Both the position numbers and the translations under genes were made by a program. Below are positions 11,680 through 20,237 of a DNA stretch of 64,000 nt, piece by piece. This stretch comes from Anaerocolumna sp047777345 (GTDB taxonomy: Bacteria; Bacillota; Clostridia; Lachnospirales; Lachnospiraceae): assembly GCA_047777345.1 (NCBI GenBank), contig JBKEEJ010000001.1:186001-250000 (forward strand), written 5' to 3'. The notes under the pieces are model-generated. The model saw only the letters and a list, made by a program, of their open reading frames with translations, was not told the DNA's origin and did not search any database. How positions within the stretch are numbered: the stretch's first letter is position 1; the number at the start of each line of letters is the position of its first letter.

Positions 11680-12843
11680 ATGAACCGGTATGAATATATA
11701 GCGCCATGTCATTTTGGAATGGAAAGTGTTTTAAAAAAGGAAATAGTTGATTTAGGGTATGAAATTGTTCAGGTTGAGGACGGACGGGTAATTTTTGCAG
11801 GGGATGAAAGGACAATCAGCCGGGCCAATATTTTTTTAAGAACCACGGAACGTATTTTACTAAAGGTGGACAAGTTTAAGGCTGAAACTTTTGACGAATT
11901 ATTTGAAAAGACCAAAGCAATTCCCTGGGAAAATTATATTCCCGCCGATGGAAGGTTCTGGGTTGCCAAAGCTACTTCGGTCAAAAGTAAGCTGTTTAGC
12001 CCCTCGGATATTCAGTCCATAATGAAAAAAGCAATTGTGGAACGCCTTAAGAAAACATATAAAATAGAATGGTTTCCGGAAGATGGCAATGATTATCCGA
12101 TACGGGTTACGTTAATGAAAGACGAAGTTACAATTGGCATTGATACAACAGGTGAGTCACTTCATAAGCGGGGTTACCGCAAGCTTACAAGTAAAGCACC
12201 CATATCGGAAACATTGGCAGCCGGATTGATTATGCTTACCCCCTGGAATAAGGACAGAATCTTAATTGATCCTTTCTGCGGAAGCGGGACCATTCCCATT
12301 GAGGCAGCTTTAATCGGAGCCAATATTGCTCCCGGTATTAATCGGTCTTTTCTCTCAGAAAGCTGGACGGAATTAGTACCTAAGAAAGCCTGGTATGAGG
12401 CCATTGAGGAAGCCAATGATATAAGGCGAAAATCTGTGGAAATGACCATACAGGGCTATGACATTGACGGCGAAATTATAAAGGCTGCCAGACAAAATGC
12501 GGTTATGGCTGAAGTGGAACAATACATTCATTTTCAGCAACGCTCAGTCAGCCAGTTAAATCATCATAAAAAATATGGTTTTATTATTACTAATCCCCCT
12601 TACGGTGAACGGTTAGAGGAAATGGAGGCTTTGCCGGCTTTATACCGGGAAATGGGAAGAGCATTTAAGGCATTGGATTCCTGGTCTTATTATATTATTA
12701 CAAGTTTTAAGGACGCAGAAAAATATATTGGCAGAAAGGCTGATAAAAACCGTAAAATCTATAATGGAATGATTAAAACCTATTTCTATCAGTTTATGGG
12801 CCCTAAGCCTCCCAAGAGGGAAAAGAACTTAAAAGACATTTAA
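11680..12843 (+). CDS. THUMP-domain class I SAM-dependent RNA methyltransferase (RlmL/YpsC-type)
   Basis: An N-terminal THUMP region begins at IAPCHFGMESVLKKEI. It is followed by the Rossmann methyltransferase domain with DPFCGSGTIPIEAALIG (SAM-binding) and the catalytic NPPYGERL motif of N2-guanine methyltransferases. Family members modify 23S rRNA (RlmL-like). I place the start at 11680 because GGAG lies 10 bases upstream and family members begin with the YEYIAPC strand; an earlier in-frame ATG at 11626 has no ribosome binding site. The product is then 387 residues, normal for the family. The exact target guanine cannot be read from the sequence. Confidence 0.88.
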   Translation: MNRYEYIAPCHFGMESVLKKEIVDLGYEIVQVEDGRVIFAGDERTISRANIFLRTTERILLKVDKFKAETFDELFEKTKAIPWENYIPADGRFWVAKATSVKSKLFSPSDIQSIMKKAIVERLKKTYKIEWFPEDGNDYPIRVTLMKDEVTIGIDTTGESLHKRGYRKLTSKAPISETLAAGLIMLTPWNKDRILIDPFCGSGTIPIEAALIGANIAPGINRSFLSESWTELVPKKAWYEAIEEANDIRRKSVEMTIQGYDIDGEIIKAARQNAVMAEVEQYIHFQQRSVSQLNHHKKYGFIITNPPYGERLEEMEALPALYREMGRAFKALDSWSYYIITSFKDAEKYIGRKADKNRKIYNGMIKTYFYQFMGPKPPKREKNLKDI

Positions 12844-12870
12844 TATCTGTTACTGGACAAGGTAAAAAAA

Positions 12871-12910
12871 CTCCCCCATGCAAAGTATTCCTAAAGCATG
12901 GGGGAGCCTT
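12871..12910. terminator. Bidirectional terminator
   Basis: CTCCCCCATGC (12871-12881) and GCATGGGGGAG (12896-12906) form an 11-bp stem. It has T-rich bases to the right (CCTTTTA) and seven A to the left, read as T7 on the minus strand. It serves both the methyltransferase gene and the convergent hydrolase gene. Confidence 0.9.
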
Positions 12911-13831
12911 TTATCCGCACTTTTCCTGTATCCAGGAGAGGATATCCGTCATAACTTCGTCGGCATTCAGTTCCTGAAGCAATTCATGCCGGCATTCCGG
13001 ATATAATTTCCCTTCTACTTTGTTATATCCCCATTTATGATATAAGGCCAGCAAATGATTTATTTCATTCCCATATCCTCCTACGGGATCTTGTTCACCG
13101 GAAATAATAAAGACTGGAAGGTACTTTCTGGTTTTCTTCATGAGAGACGGGGTGGAAGCATTAATGGTTAATTTGCACAGATCGTGATAAAAACTGCTGG
13201 TACATACGAAACCACAATATGGGTCATTAATATAAGCATCAACAGAAAGATTATTCCTTGAAAGCCAGTCGAAGGAAGTCCGTGAGATTAGGCGGGTATA
13301 AGCTTTGCTACCGAACAACAGATTATTTAAAAAATTAGAATGATGAGCAGGCCCGTAAAAGAATCGATTCGCGCCGGCAAGGAATAGTCCAAGTTGAATT
13401 TTTGCTTTTGAGGGGTGGGTGGTTCCGCATAATATGGTTCCGTCCAGATCATCGTATTGGCAAATTACATTACGTGCTATCAGGGAACCCATACTGTGGC
13501 CCATCAGAATTAATTTATTGCATCGGTTGTTTTTATGTACATATTTTATTACTTCTATGGCATCATCAACAACCTTTACATAGCCTTTGGAATTACTGAA
13601 AAAACCCAGTTCTTTCATAGATTTGTCCGTTCCATGACCTCTGTGGTCATACAGGTAAACATCAATGCCATTTGCATTTAAAAATTTGGCAAACGGATAA
13701 TATCTTTTATGATGCTCTGCCATCCCATGCAGGACAATAATGCTAAATTTCGGTTCTGTTTCACTGTAATAATGGTATAGCGCAGTTTTGTAGCCATCTT
13801 TTTGAATAATCTGATTTACATTAGAATCCAT
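12911..13831 (-). CDS. Alpha/beta hydrolase, monoacylglycerol-lipase-like (S33 family)
   Basis: This is a 306-residue single-domain hydrolase. The oxyanion-hole strand IIVLHGMAEH (31-40), DHRGHG (62-67), the nucleophile elbow GHSMGS with Ser113, the acid Asp248 in SGEQDPVG and His282 in CRHELLQE are all present. The pattern matches lysophospholipase/monoacylglycerol-lipase relatives, so the substrate is likely a lipid ester, but this is not proven. There is no signal peptide, so it is cytosolic. AAGGGG precedes the ATG. It is a single-gene unit with its own promoter and a shared terminator. Confidence 0.88.
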   Translation of the reverse strand: MDSNVNQIIQKDGYKTALYHYYSETEPKFSIIVLHGMAEHHKRYYPFAKFLNANGIDVYLYDHRGHGTDKSMKELGFFSNSKGYVKVVDDAIEVIKYVHKNNRCNKLILMGHSMGSLIARNVICQYDDLDGTILCGTTHPSKAKIQLGLFLAGANRFFYGPAHHSNFLNNLLFGSKAYTRLISRTSFDWLSRNNLSVDAYINDPYCGFVCTSSFYHDLCKLTINASTPSLMKKTRKYLPVFIISGEQDPVGGYGNEINHLLALYHKWGYNKVEGKLYPECRHELLQELNADEVMTDILSWIQEKCG

Positions 13832-13901
13832 ACAAAAACCCCTTTTCTGGCCAGAAAATTGGCCTGAATTATTTTTTAAATATGGAAAACTTCCTATTCA
13901 T

Positions 13902-13929
13902 ATTATACTCCGTTTTATGGCAATATCAA
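13902..13929 (-). promoter_or_regulatory. Promoter of the alpha/beta hydrolase gene
   Basis: On the minus strand, TTGATA (13929-13924), a 16-base spacer and TATAAT (13907-13902), about 70 bases before the start codon. Confidence 0.6.
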
Positions 13930-14066
13930 TTTATTCCATTTTCCCCTTTAAATAGCAAACCTCTTATATTTTTTCATTTATATTCATAGATAAGGATCCC
14001 TTTGGCGTAAAAAAATATGTTTTAAAAAATTGAAATATAAATGTTTTTGTAAAAATAAAAACTATA

Positions 14067-14095
14067 TTGTAGATTTATAGAATGCATAGTATAAT
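14067..14095 (+). promoter_or_regulatory. Promoter of the amidase gene
   Basis: TTGTAG (14067-14072), a 17-base spacer and TATAAT (14090-14095). The predicted leader is only about 15 bases, just enough to include AGGGGG. Confidence 0.6.
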
Positions 14096-14117
14096 TTTCT
14101 TATCAGGGGGAAAATCA

Positions 14118-15389
14118 ATGGATGAAAAACTTTTAAAACGTATGGCCGCATGCAGCTTTACTTTTATGATGATGATTGTAATCATATCGTCTGTTGTGTC
14201 AAATTATAATTATACATTAACTTATGCAGGAAGCAGTGATTTAATAAGTAAGATATCTTCCGGTCAGGAAGACAGGTTAAATGGGAATAAACTGCAGAGC
14301 GGGCATCAAGAGGATAATAAAGTTACAAAACAATTAGGGGATAAATATATACTGATTAAAAAGCCTGATAAATCCGAATATACGGTTAATCTTGAAGATT
14401 TATATATGGAAAGGGCTATACGTTTGACCGTTACGGGTCCAAAAGGCAAAGAAATTAATCCGATTTACGTGGAAAGAATGAACCAGGGACAGGAATTTAC
14501 AGGTATACCAAGCCAAAAGTCGGATAAAGACGGAAAAAAAGATAAGACCTCTGAAGAAACGGATACTTTGGAAGAAGAAATAAATCAGGAAAGCAACTTA
14601 CTGGTACCGGAAAAGATTTCGGCTACCGGGCAAGTTTCCGCTTATATAACAAATTCAAGTGTTCAGGATCCGGTAAAAGATTTATCCATTGAATACAGGC
14701 AGAAAGAAGGCAGTACTTCTTCCACGGCCATTATAAATATTAGTCTGGATTGTGTTTACGCATTTGTAATTTATCAGGATGATAATTACATATATGTTGA
14801 TTTAAGACGTCCCAAAGATGTTTATGATAAAATAGTGGTTATTGATGCGGGACACGGAGGAAAGGACGGCGGAACTTATTCCAAAGATAAAGAGTATTTT
14901 GAAAAAGATGTAAATCTGTCCATTGTGTTAAAATTAAAAGAAATACTGGACAAGAAAGATATTAAGGTATATTATACCAGAACAGAGGATAAAACTTTAT
15001 ATCTGAATCCCCGGGTAAATTTTGCCAATGAGGTGGAAGCGGATCTTTTTATAAGCATACATTGCAATTCCAGTGAATCCTCAAAACCCCAGGGCGCGGA
15101 AGTTTTATACAATGAAAACCAAACAGGGTATGGCTTCACATCAAAAAGGCTGGCCGAAATTGCTCTCGAGGAGATTTCACCGGTTATTGGAAGAGTAAAC
15201 CGGGGAATTGTACCGGGAAGCGAAATGGTAATTGTGGGAAAATCCAAAGTTCCGGTTGCCTTAATTGAAGTGGCATTTATGTCCAATCAGGAAGATCTTA
15301 ATTTCCTTGTGCAGGAGGATAATAAGACAAAAATCGCAGAAGCTATTTACAAAGGAATTGTCAGAGCCTTGAAAGAAAAAGAAAACTAG
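14118..15389 (+). CDS. N-acetylmuramoyl-L-alanine amidase (Amidase_3, CwlD/AmiC-type)
   Basis: This is a zinc amidase cleaving the MurNAc-L-Ala bond. The N-terminus has one hydrophobic helix (about residues 12-30), so the protein is exported or anchored. A Ser/Lys-rich linker and a beta-rich region of AMIN-like look follow (about 80-235). The catalytic domain has IDAGHGGKDGG (His246), a Glu in EKDVNL, SIHCNSS (His315) and IEVAFMSN (Glu384). The start at 14118 is chosen because AGGGGG lies 7 bases upstream; an in-frame ATG at 14082 lacks a site and would precede the membrane helix awkwardly. A CwlD-like spore-cortex role is possible but the linker makes it longer than CwlD. Confidence 0.88.
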   Translation: MDEKLLKRMAACSFTFMMMIVIISSVVSNYNYTLTYAGSSDLISKISSGQEDRLNGNKLQSGHQEDNKVTKQLGDKYILIKKPDKSEYTVNLEDLYMERAIRLTVTGPKGKEINPIYVERMNQGQEFTGIPSQKSDKDGKKDKTSEETDTLEEEINQESNLLVPEKISATGQVSAYITNSSVQDPVKDLSIEYRQKEGSTSSTAIINISLDCVYAFVIYQDDNYIYVDLRRPKDVYDKIVVIDAGHGGKDGGTYSKDKEYFEKDVNLSIVLKLKEILDKKDIKVYYTRTEDKTLYLNPRVNFANEVEADLFISIHCNSSESSKPQGAEVLYNENQTGYGFTSKRLAEIALEEISPVIGRVNRGIVPGSEMVIVGKSKVPVALIEVAFMSNQEDLNFLVQEDNKTKIAEAIYKGIVRALKEKEN

Positions 15390-15408
15390 AAGCTTAAAGA
15401 GGATGAAA

Positions 15409-16008
15409 ATGAGAGATAAAATTATTTTTGCAACATCCAATGAAGGAAAAATGAAAGAAATCCGCATGATTTTAAAGGATTATAATATTCAGTCCATGAA
15501 AGAAGCCGGAATCGACATTGATATTGTTGAAGATGGCAGCACATTTGAAGAAAACGCCATTATTAAAGCTAAAACAATTATGGAAATGACCGGAAAAGTT
15601 GTGCTTGCAGATGATTCCGGCCTGGAGGTAGATGCTCTGGACAAGGCTCCGGGTATTTACTCAGCCCGTTTTCTTGGCAAAGATACTTCCTATGAGATAA
15701 AAAATAATTATATATTAGATAAGTTAAAAGACGTACCATGGGAAAAAAGAAGTGCCAGATTTGTCTGTGTCATAGCCTGTGCTTTGCCAGAAGGTGAAAT
15801 TTTTACTACAAAAGCTACGATTGAAGGCTTTATCGGATATGAAATAAAAGGTAAAAACGGTTTCGGTTATGATCCGATTTTTTGGGTTCCGGAATATGAG
15901 TGTACTTCTGCGGAACTGACGCCGGAGATAAAAAATAAAATAAGTCATAGGGGAAAAGCCCTGGAAAAGATGAAAGTCCTTTTAGACAACAGATTGCAAT
16001 TCAAATAA
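15409..16008 (+). CDS. XTP/dITP diphosphatase (RdgB/HAM1 family)
   Basis: It hydrolyses non-canonical purine triphosphates (XTP, ITP, dITP) to monophosphates. FATSNEGKMKEI near the start, EDGSTFEENAIIKA, the DDSGLEVDAL metal site, the GIYSARF loop and GKNGFGYDPIF are the family hallmarks. The start is set at 15409 because AGAGG ends six bases before it; the ATG at 15403 directly abuts the ribosome binding site. It lies 20 bases after the amidase gene and 25 bases before the phosphodiesterase gene, so the three are probably cotranscribed. Confidence 0.94.
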   Translation: MRDKIIFATSNEGKMKEIRMILKDYNIQSMKEAGIDIDIVEDGSTFEENAIIKAKTIMEMTGKVVLADDSGLEVDALDKAPGIYSARFLGKDTSYEIKNNYILDKLKDVPWEKRSARFVCVIACALPEGEIFTTKATIEGFIGYEIKGKNGFGYDPIFWVPEYECTSAELTPEIKNKISHRGKALEKMKVLLDNRLQFK

Positions 16009-16033
16009 AATACATTATATTACTGGAGTTCTT

Positions 16034-16513
16034 ATGAAGATAATGATCGTAAGTGATTCACACGGTAGAAATTATAATCTAGAGAAAGCATTAAATAAAG
16101 TAAAACCCATTGATTTGCTGATTCATCTTGGTGATTTTGAAGGTAGTGAAGACTCCATACGGTCCCTTGTGTCATGTAAGACAGAAATGGTGTCGGGTAA
16201 TAATGATTTTTTTGCCGGAGTGGAAAGAGACAAAGTAATTCAGATAGGAAATTATACGGTATTTTTAACCCATGGCCACCGTTATGGAGTTAATTTTGGT
16301 ACGGAAAGGCTTAAATCGGTGGCAAAACAGTATGGGGCCAGTATTGCAATATTCGGACATACACATAAGCCATTAATTGATCTGAGTGGTTCCGTCTGGG
16401 TTATAAACCCTGGCAGTATTAGCCAGCCAAGGCAAGAAAACCGCAAGCCTTCGTTTATAATAATGGACTTAGATTCCAATGGCCTGGCTCATTTTACTTT
16501 GAATTATATTTGA
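16034..16513 (+). CDS. YfcE/MJ0936-family metallophosphoesterase
   Basis: A compact 159-residue calcineurin-like phosphodiesterase. All metal motifs are present in order: DSHG (8-11), GDFEG, GNND, THGHRYG and FGHTHKP. The protein is complete and of normal length. In the ITPase-YfcE gene pair, which is common in Firmicutes, the two enzymes are usually cotranscribed; the natural substrate of the YfcE family is not settled. TGGAG lies before the ATG. Confidence 0.92.
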   Translation: MKIMIVSDSHGRNYNLEKALNKVKPIDLLIHLGDFEGSEDSIRSLVSCKTEMVSGNNDFFAGVERDKVIQIGNYTVFLTHGHRYGVNFGTERLKSVAKQYGASIAIFGHTHKPLIDLSGSVWVINPGSISQPRQENRKPSFIIMDLDSNGLAHFTLNYI

Positions 16514-16680
16514 AAAACCGTTAAAAATATAACATAAATCAATGAATTAGGAAAGCAAACATAAACGCGGGTATAAGTAAAGGAATTATTGGCCTGTATC
16601 ATGGGTGTCCGGTATCTAAATATATGCTAAAAAACATATTTTTCCTATAAACAAAAACTTAAAAAAAATTAAAAAAATTG

Positions 16681-16709
16681 TTGACAATAAACTATGTCTA
16701 ATATATAAT
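16681..16709 (+). promoter_or_regulatory. Promoter of the second tRNA cluster
   Basis: TTGACA (16681-16686), a 17-base spacer and TATAAT (16704-16709), 29 bases before tRNA-Pro: a perfect match to both hexamers. Confidence 0.85.
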
Positions 16710-16738
16710 AGTTCTTGCGTCACGGAGGGCAGGAAAAG

Positions 16739-16813
<75 letters not shown>

Positions 16814-16883
16814 TTCTGTAAGTTTCTAAGACGTAAAAAACTGAAATAAAGATAGTTGACAAGCTTGTTTCAGTAATATATAT

Positions 16884-16954
16884 GCGGGTGTAGTTCAATG
16901 GTAGAACACTAGCCTTCCAAGCTAGATACGTGGGTTCGATTCCCATCACCCGCT
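16884..16954 (+). tRNA. tRNA-Gly (TCC)
   Basis: Acceptor GCGGGTG/CACCCGC, anticodon TCC, discriminator T. CCA is not encoded. Confidence 0.95.
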
Positions 16955-16980
16955 TGGTATGTGCAATACATATCTAATGT

Positions 16981-17054
16981 GTGCTAGTAGCTCAGTTGGA
17001 TAGAGCAATGGCCTTCTAAGCCATGTGTCGGGGGTTCGAATCCCTCCTGGCACG
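16981..17054 (+). tRNA. tRNA-Arg (TCT)
   Basis: Acceptor GTGCTAG/CTGGCAC, anticodon TCT, discriminator G followed by TTT. CCA is not encoded. Confidence 0.95.
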
Positions 17055-17124
17055 TTTTTTTATCTTGATTCTTTACAATGGAATTTCATCGTATTGAACA
17101 GGATAATAAATATAAAGTAAATAT

Positions 17125-17199
17125 GGTGGGTATAGCGTAGCTGGTTAGCGCGCCAGATTGTGGCTCTGGAGGTCAAGGGTTCGAATCCCTTTACCCACC
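17125..17199 (+). tRNA. tRNA-His (GTG)
   Basis: Acceptor GTGGGTA/TACCCAC, with the histidine-specific extra G at 17125 facing the discriminator C at 17199. Anticodon GTG. CCA is not encoded. Confidence 0.95.
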
Positions 17200-17209
17200 T
17201 TATTTTTAT

Positions 17210-17281
17210 TGGGCTGTCGCCAAGCGGTAAGGCACAGGACTTTGACTCCTGCAGACGCTGGTTCGAATCCAGCCAGCCCAG
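17210..17281 (+). tRNA. tRNA-Gln (TTG)
   Basis: Acceptor TGGGCTG/CAGCCCA, anticodon TTG, discriminator G. CCA is not encoded. Confidence 0.95.
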
Positions 17282-17337
17282 TTACCGGTTTTTACTTGCC
17301 GGTTATGATGGCTCATCTTAGGATGATTCCATCGGAT

Positions 17338-17410
17338 GGGATATTAGCTCAGTCGGTAGAGCACTTGACTTTTAATCAAGGTGTCCCGGGTTCGAATCCC
17401 GGATGTCTCA
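17338..17410 (+). tRNA. tRNA-Lys (TTT)
   Basis: Acceptor GGGATAT/ATGTCTC with two wobble pairs, anticodon TTT, discriminator A. CCA is not encoded. Confidence 0.95.
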
Positions 17411-17433
17411 CTTAGCTTTAATGATTGTTATAT

Positions 17434-17513
17434 GCGGATGTGGCGGAACTGGCAGACGCGCTAGACTTAGGATCTAGTGGGATACCGTGGGGGTTCAAGT
17501 CCCTTCATCCGCA
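17434..17513 (+). tRNA. tRNA-Leu (TAG)
   Basis: Acceptor GCGGATG/CATCCGC, anticodon TAG in loop CTTAGGA, a short variable arm and a T stem with two G-U pairs. At 80 bases it is short for a leucine tRNA. CCA is not encoded. Confidence 0.9.
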
Positions 17514-17573
17514 TTGTTACTAATAAAAATAGTATTTTGACATCAACATAAAAATGGTTGTGTATCCCAAAAT

Positions 17574-17601
17574 GTAGCCGCTCCCAATGGCTGCTTTTTT
17601 T
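17574..17601 (+). terminator. Terminator of the second tRNA cluster
   Basis: GTAGCC (17574-17579) pairs with GGCTGC (17589-17594), followed by seven T. Confidence 0.82.
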
Positions 17602-18075
17602 ATACTTTTGTATCAAGTGGCTTTAAGTCAAGTCTTGGAGTATGGCAATCTGAATCATACAATCACAATAATTATCTCAGAATTTAAAATAATAATTAAT
17701 GTTATTCACTTTAATATGGACAGAATAGTCACTTCTAAGATAAATTTTTATAAATTTCTTTTGATTCATCAATTCAATTATAAAACATGTACTTCTTTTC
17801 ATGCCAGTCTGGATGAACTTCAAATATATGCATCTATCAAACCCTTCTTTTAATGTTAGTTTGGTCGAATACAACATTAGAGAGGTTTTGCATAGATGCG
17901 TTTTTTATGTCTGTACTTTGCTATACCTTTTTATGTTTGGGTCAGTCAAATCATGGCTGCCAGTTTTGAAATTATTTAATGTATGATATAATAGGGAATA
18001 AATTAGTCGCAAAGAATCATAAGGTATATCTTATTAAAGTTTATAAGAAACAGTTACAAGGGCAAGATTAACCAT
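17602..18075 (+). other. Gene-poor A/T-rich stretch with a long hairpin
   Basis: Short open frames here lack ribosome binding sites and look random. The main feature is a two-part hairpin at 17830-17899: GCATCTAT/ATAGATGC outside, AAACC/GGTTT and TAATGTT/AACATTA inside, followed by six T. Near the right end TATAAT (17987-17992) with TTTTGA 17 bases upstream may be the promoter of the metallopeptidase gene. Confidence 0.5.
17830..17906 (+). terminator. Long hairpin with U tract, parent transcript unknown
   Basis: GCATCTAT (17830-17837) pairs with ATAGATGC (17892-17899). Inner arms AAACC/GGTTT and TAATGTT/AACATTA continue the stem, and GTTTTTT follows. It is shaped like an intrinsic terminator but is more than 200 bases from the tRNA cluster terminator, so it may end an unannotated small RNA. 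Confidence 0.5.
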
Positions 18076-18162
18076 ATGAAAAAGGATAAAGCAAAACATC
18101 TGTTAATGTATGAAGGCACCTGCAATTTCAGAAATTGGCTTTATAAGGAGAAAGATATATGA
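18076..18162 (+). CDS. Possible 28-residue leader ORF overlapping the metallopeptidase start
   Basis: ATG at 18076 opens a 28-codon frame (MKKDKAKHLLMYEGTC..., ending ...KEKDI). Its TGA overlaps the ATG of the next gene as ATGA, the arrangement used for translational coupling. AAGGG lies about 12 bases upstream, which is far. Its 3' end contains the AAGGAG that serves the next gene. I do not recognise the peptide; it could be a chance frame. Confidence 0.3.
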   Translation: MKKDKAKHLLMYEGTCNFRNWLYKEKDI

Positions 18163-18875
18163 CAGAAACCATTAAGCTTGGTGAAAGAACCATAAGTTAT
18201 GAGATTGTCAGAAAAAAAGTAAAAAATATTAATCTGCATATTAAGGCAGACGGCAGGGTTTACGTATCGGCAAACAAGAGGGTAAGTAAAAAGTATATAG
18301 AAGACTTTTTACTGCAAAAAGCAGATTGGATAGAAAAAAACTTAAAAAAGATTGAGAGTCAGAAAGCAAACGCTATTCGAACAATAATCCCCACAGAAGA
18401 GCAGAAAATAAAGCTTTTGGGGTCTGATTACCAGATAAGCATTAGGAAAGCAGATGAAAATTATATAGAAGTCCAAAGCAGGGATATCCATATTTATACC
18501 AGGAATCCAGATGACTCTCATAAAATCCAACTTTTATGGAATAAGTGGTTTACTGCATTGGTAAAGGAGGTGTTTGAAAAGGCAGTAGAAAAAATATATC
18601 CTGCATTTGAACCATACCAGGTGCCTTTTCCCTTCATTAAAATTCGAAAAATGAAGTCCCTCTGGGGGTCTTGTTCCATGTACAAAGGTACCATAACCTT
18701 AAACAGGGCTTTAATTCATGCGCCTTTTGAATGTATCGAATACGTAGCCGCCCATGAACTGACTCATTTTCTTTATCCGAATCACAGCAGTCATTTTTAT
18801 AACAGGCTATCATCAATCATGCCGGATTATAAGGAAAGAAAGAAACTTTTAAATCAACAGGGAATTTATCAATAG
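18159..18875 (+). CDS. YgjP-type (DUF45) M48-like metallopeptidase
   Basis: This is a 238-residue member of the YgjP/WLM-related metallopeptidase family. The diagnostic WGSCS motif and the zinc site HELTH (199-203), followed by a further His in NHSSHFYNRL, are all present. The N-terminal half is a beta-rich domain (INLHIKADGRVYVSAN). There is no signal peptide or membrane helix, so it is likely cytosolic; natural substrates of the family are unknown. AAGGAG lies 9 bases upstream of the ATG. It stands alone apart from the possible leader ORF. Confidence 0.9.
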   Translation: MTETIKLGERTISYEIVRKKVKNINLHIKADGRVYVSANKRVSKKYIEDFLLQKADWIEKNLKKIESQKANAIRTIIPTEEQKIKLLGSDYQISIRKADENYIEVQSRDIHIYTRNPDDSHKIQLLWNKWFTALVKEVFEKAVEKIYPAFEPYQVPFPFIKIRKMKSLWGSCSMYKGTITLNRALIHAPFECIEYVAAHELTHFLYPNHSSHFYNRLSSIMPDYKERKKLLNQQGIYQ

Positions 18876-18888
18876 TTCTTGCAAAAAG

Positions 18889-18921
18889 CGGATATGCCAG
18901 GCTTTCCTTCTGGTATATCCG
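18889..18921. terminator. Bidirectional terminator between the metallopeptidase gene and ddl
   Basis: CGGATATGCCAG (18889-18900) pairs with CTGGTATATCCG (18910-18921) with one G-U pair. It has AAAAAG on the left (T5 on the minus strand) and TTAAACATTTTT on the right. The two flanking genes converge here. Confidence 0.85.
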
Positions 18922-18945
18922 TTAAACATTTTTAGCTTAATTGAT

Positions 18946-20058
18946 TTAATTACTTTTTCGCAAAGCCATTTCTGCTATCATTAAGACCAGTTCATTATAG
19001 GAAATTCCGCTGCACTTTGCTTCCTGGGGTATTAAACTGGTAGGAGTCATTCCCGGCAAAGTGTTGGCTTCCAGGCATATAAATTCGCCGCTTTCATCAA
19101 GAATAAAGTCAATCCGGGAATAATCCCCAAGTCTTAAGATATTGTGTACCTGCAGTGCTCTTGCTTGCAGTTTAGCGGTTTGGTCAGGAGACAGATTGGC
19201 AGGACATTCTTCCTTTGTCAATCCGCTTTGATATTTGTTCTTATAATCATAAAAGCCTTTTTCCGGAATGATTTCAATGACAGGTAAAGCTTTTCCATCC
19301 AATATGCCAACGGAAAATTCCCTTCCCTTTATCATTTTTTCAATGATTACCTTATCTTCGTAACGGGCTGCAAACTTTAAGGCGGATTGTAATTCCTCCA
19401 TGGTATTTACTATGGAAACGCCAATACTGGAACCGCAGCTGACCGGCTTGATAACACAGGGAAAACCGATTTTCCTTACAATATCGGAATCATCAGTTAG
19501 AAAGTCTTTGGTTCCCTTAAAGGTTTCAGAATTGGATATGGAACAGTTATCTGAGTTTTTACCCGGAATAGGGAAAAGAATCCAGTCGGCAGTAGGAATA
19601 TGAGCCTGTACCAGCAGCCTTTTTGTTATATCCTTATCCATTGCCAGTAAACTGCCAATGTAACCCGTACCCGTATACCGAATACCAAAATTATCGAAAG
19701 TTGCCTGTATCTGACCGTTTTCGCCCATGGCGCCATGCAGGGCTATAAAAACCACATCTGCCAGTTTGCAGATTTCCAGCACATGATTGCCAATTAAGGA
19801 AGCCTGCCCGTTATTTCGTTTTTTAATTTCTTCCAGATCAGGTTCTTTTTCCGTTATTTTGTATTCGTATCTTTTCTTTTCCTGGGGCTTTATAAATAAC
19901 TGGGTTAAGGAACTTACCTCACCCTTTATTCCTTCATAAACGTCCAGCAACAAAACTTCATGGCCGGATTCCAATAAAGAATTGGCAATCAGGCTTCCGG
20001 AAGATAGAGACACATCACGTTCCGGACTTAATCCTCCCGCAAGGACAACAATTTTCAT
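18946..20058 (-). CDS. ddl: D-alanine--D-alanine ligase
   Basis: An ATP-grasp ligase making the D-Ala-D-Ala dipeptide for peptidoglycan. LAGGLSPERDVSLSSG starts the protein; CVIKPVSCGSSIGVSIV (ATP-binding lysine and Ser loop), EFSVGIL, YDYKNKYQSG (omega loop with the tyrosine typical of D-Ala rather than D-lactate ligases), RIDFI and EANTLPGMTPTSL follow. At 370 residues it is normal. GAGGTG precedes the ATG. There is no van-type neighbour, so it is the housekeeping enzyme. It is divergent from the DJ-1 gene. Confidence 0.95.
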   Translation of the reverse strand: MKIVVLAGGLSPERDVSLSSGSLIANSLLESGHEVLLLDVYEGIKGEVSSLTQLFIKPQEKKRYEYKITEKEPDLEEIKKRNNGQASLIGNHVLEICKLADVVFIALHGAMGENGQIQATFDNFGIRYTGTGYIGSLLAMDKDITKRLLVQAHIPTADWILFPIPGKNSDNCSISNSETFKGTKDFLTDDSDIVRKIGFPCVIKPVSCGSSIGVSIVNTMEELQSALKFAARYEDKVIIEKMIKGREFSVGILDGKALPVIEIIPEKGFYDYKNKYQSGLTKEECPANLSPDQTAKLQARALQVHNILRLGDYSRIDFILDESGEFICLEANTLPGMTPTSLIPQEAKCSGISYNELVLMIAEMALRKSN

Positions 20059-20237
20059 AATTTACACCTCATTTTTTGTACGAATTCCTTTAAAAATCTA
20101 TCTTGCATTTTCAGATATACGGAATTTAATTTTTAAATATTATACGAAACATTACCGGACGAAACTATCCTTATAATGCTTTAAGTTTTTGCAAATAGTG
20201 CTATAATAAAAAAGAAAAGCAAAAAAGGAGTGGTAAT

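Noticed and set aside
16856..16884. TTGACA-17-TATATG in front of tRNA-Gly
   Set aside because: The -10 would overlap the first base of the tRNA, so transcription would start inside the gene; the perfect promoter at 16681 already serves the cluster.
17587..17986. Several 60-90 codon frames on both strands after the second tRNA cluster
   Set aside because: No ribosome binding sites, biased toward I/F/Y/K as expected from A/T-rich noncoding DNA, and they overlap the long hairpin.
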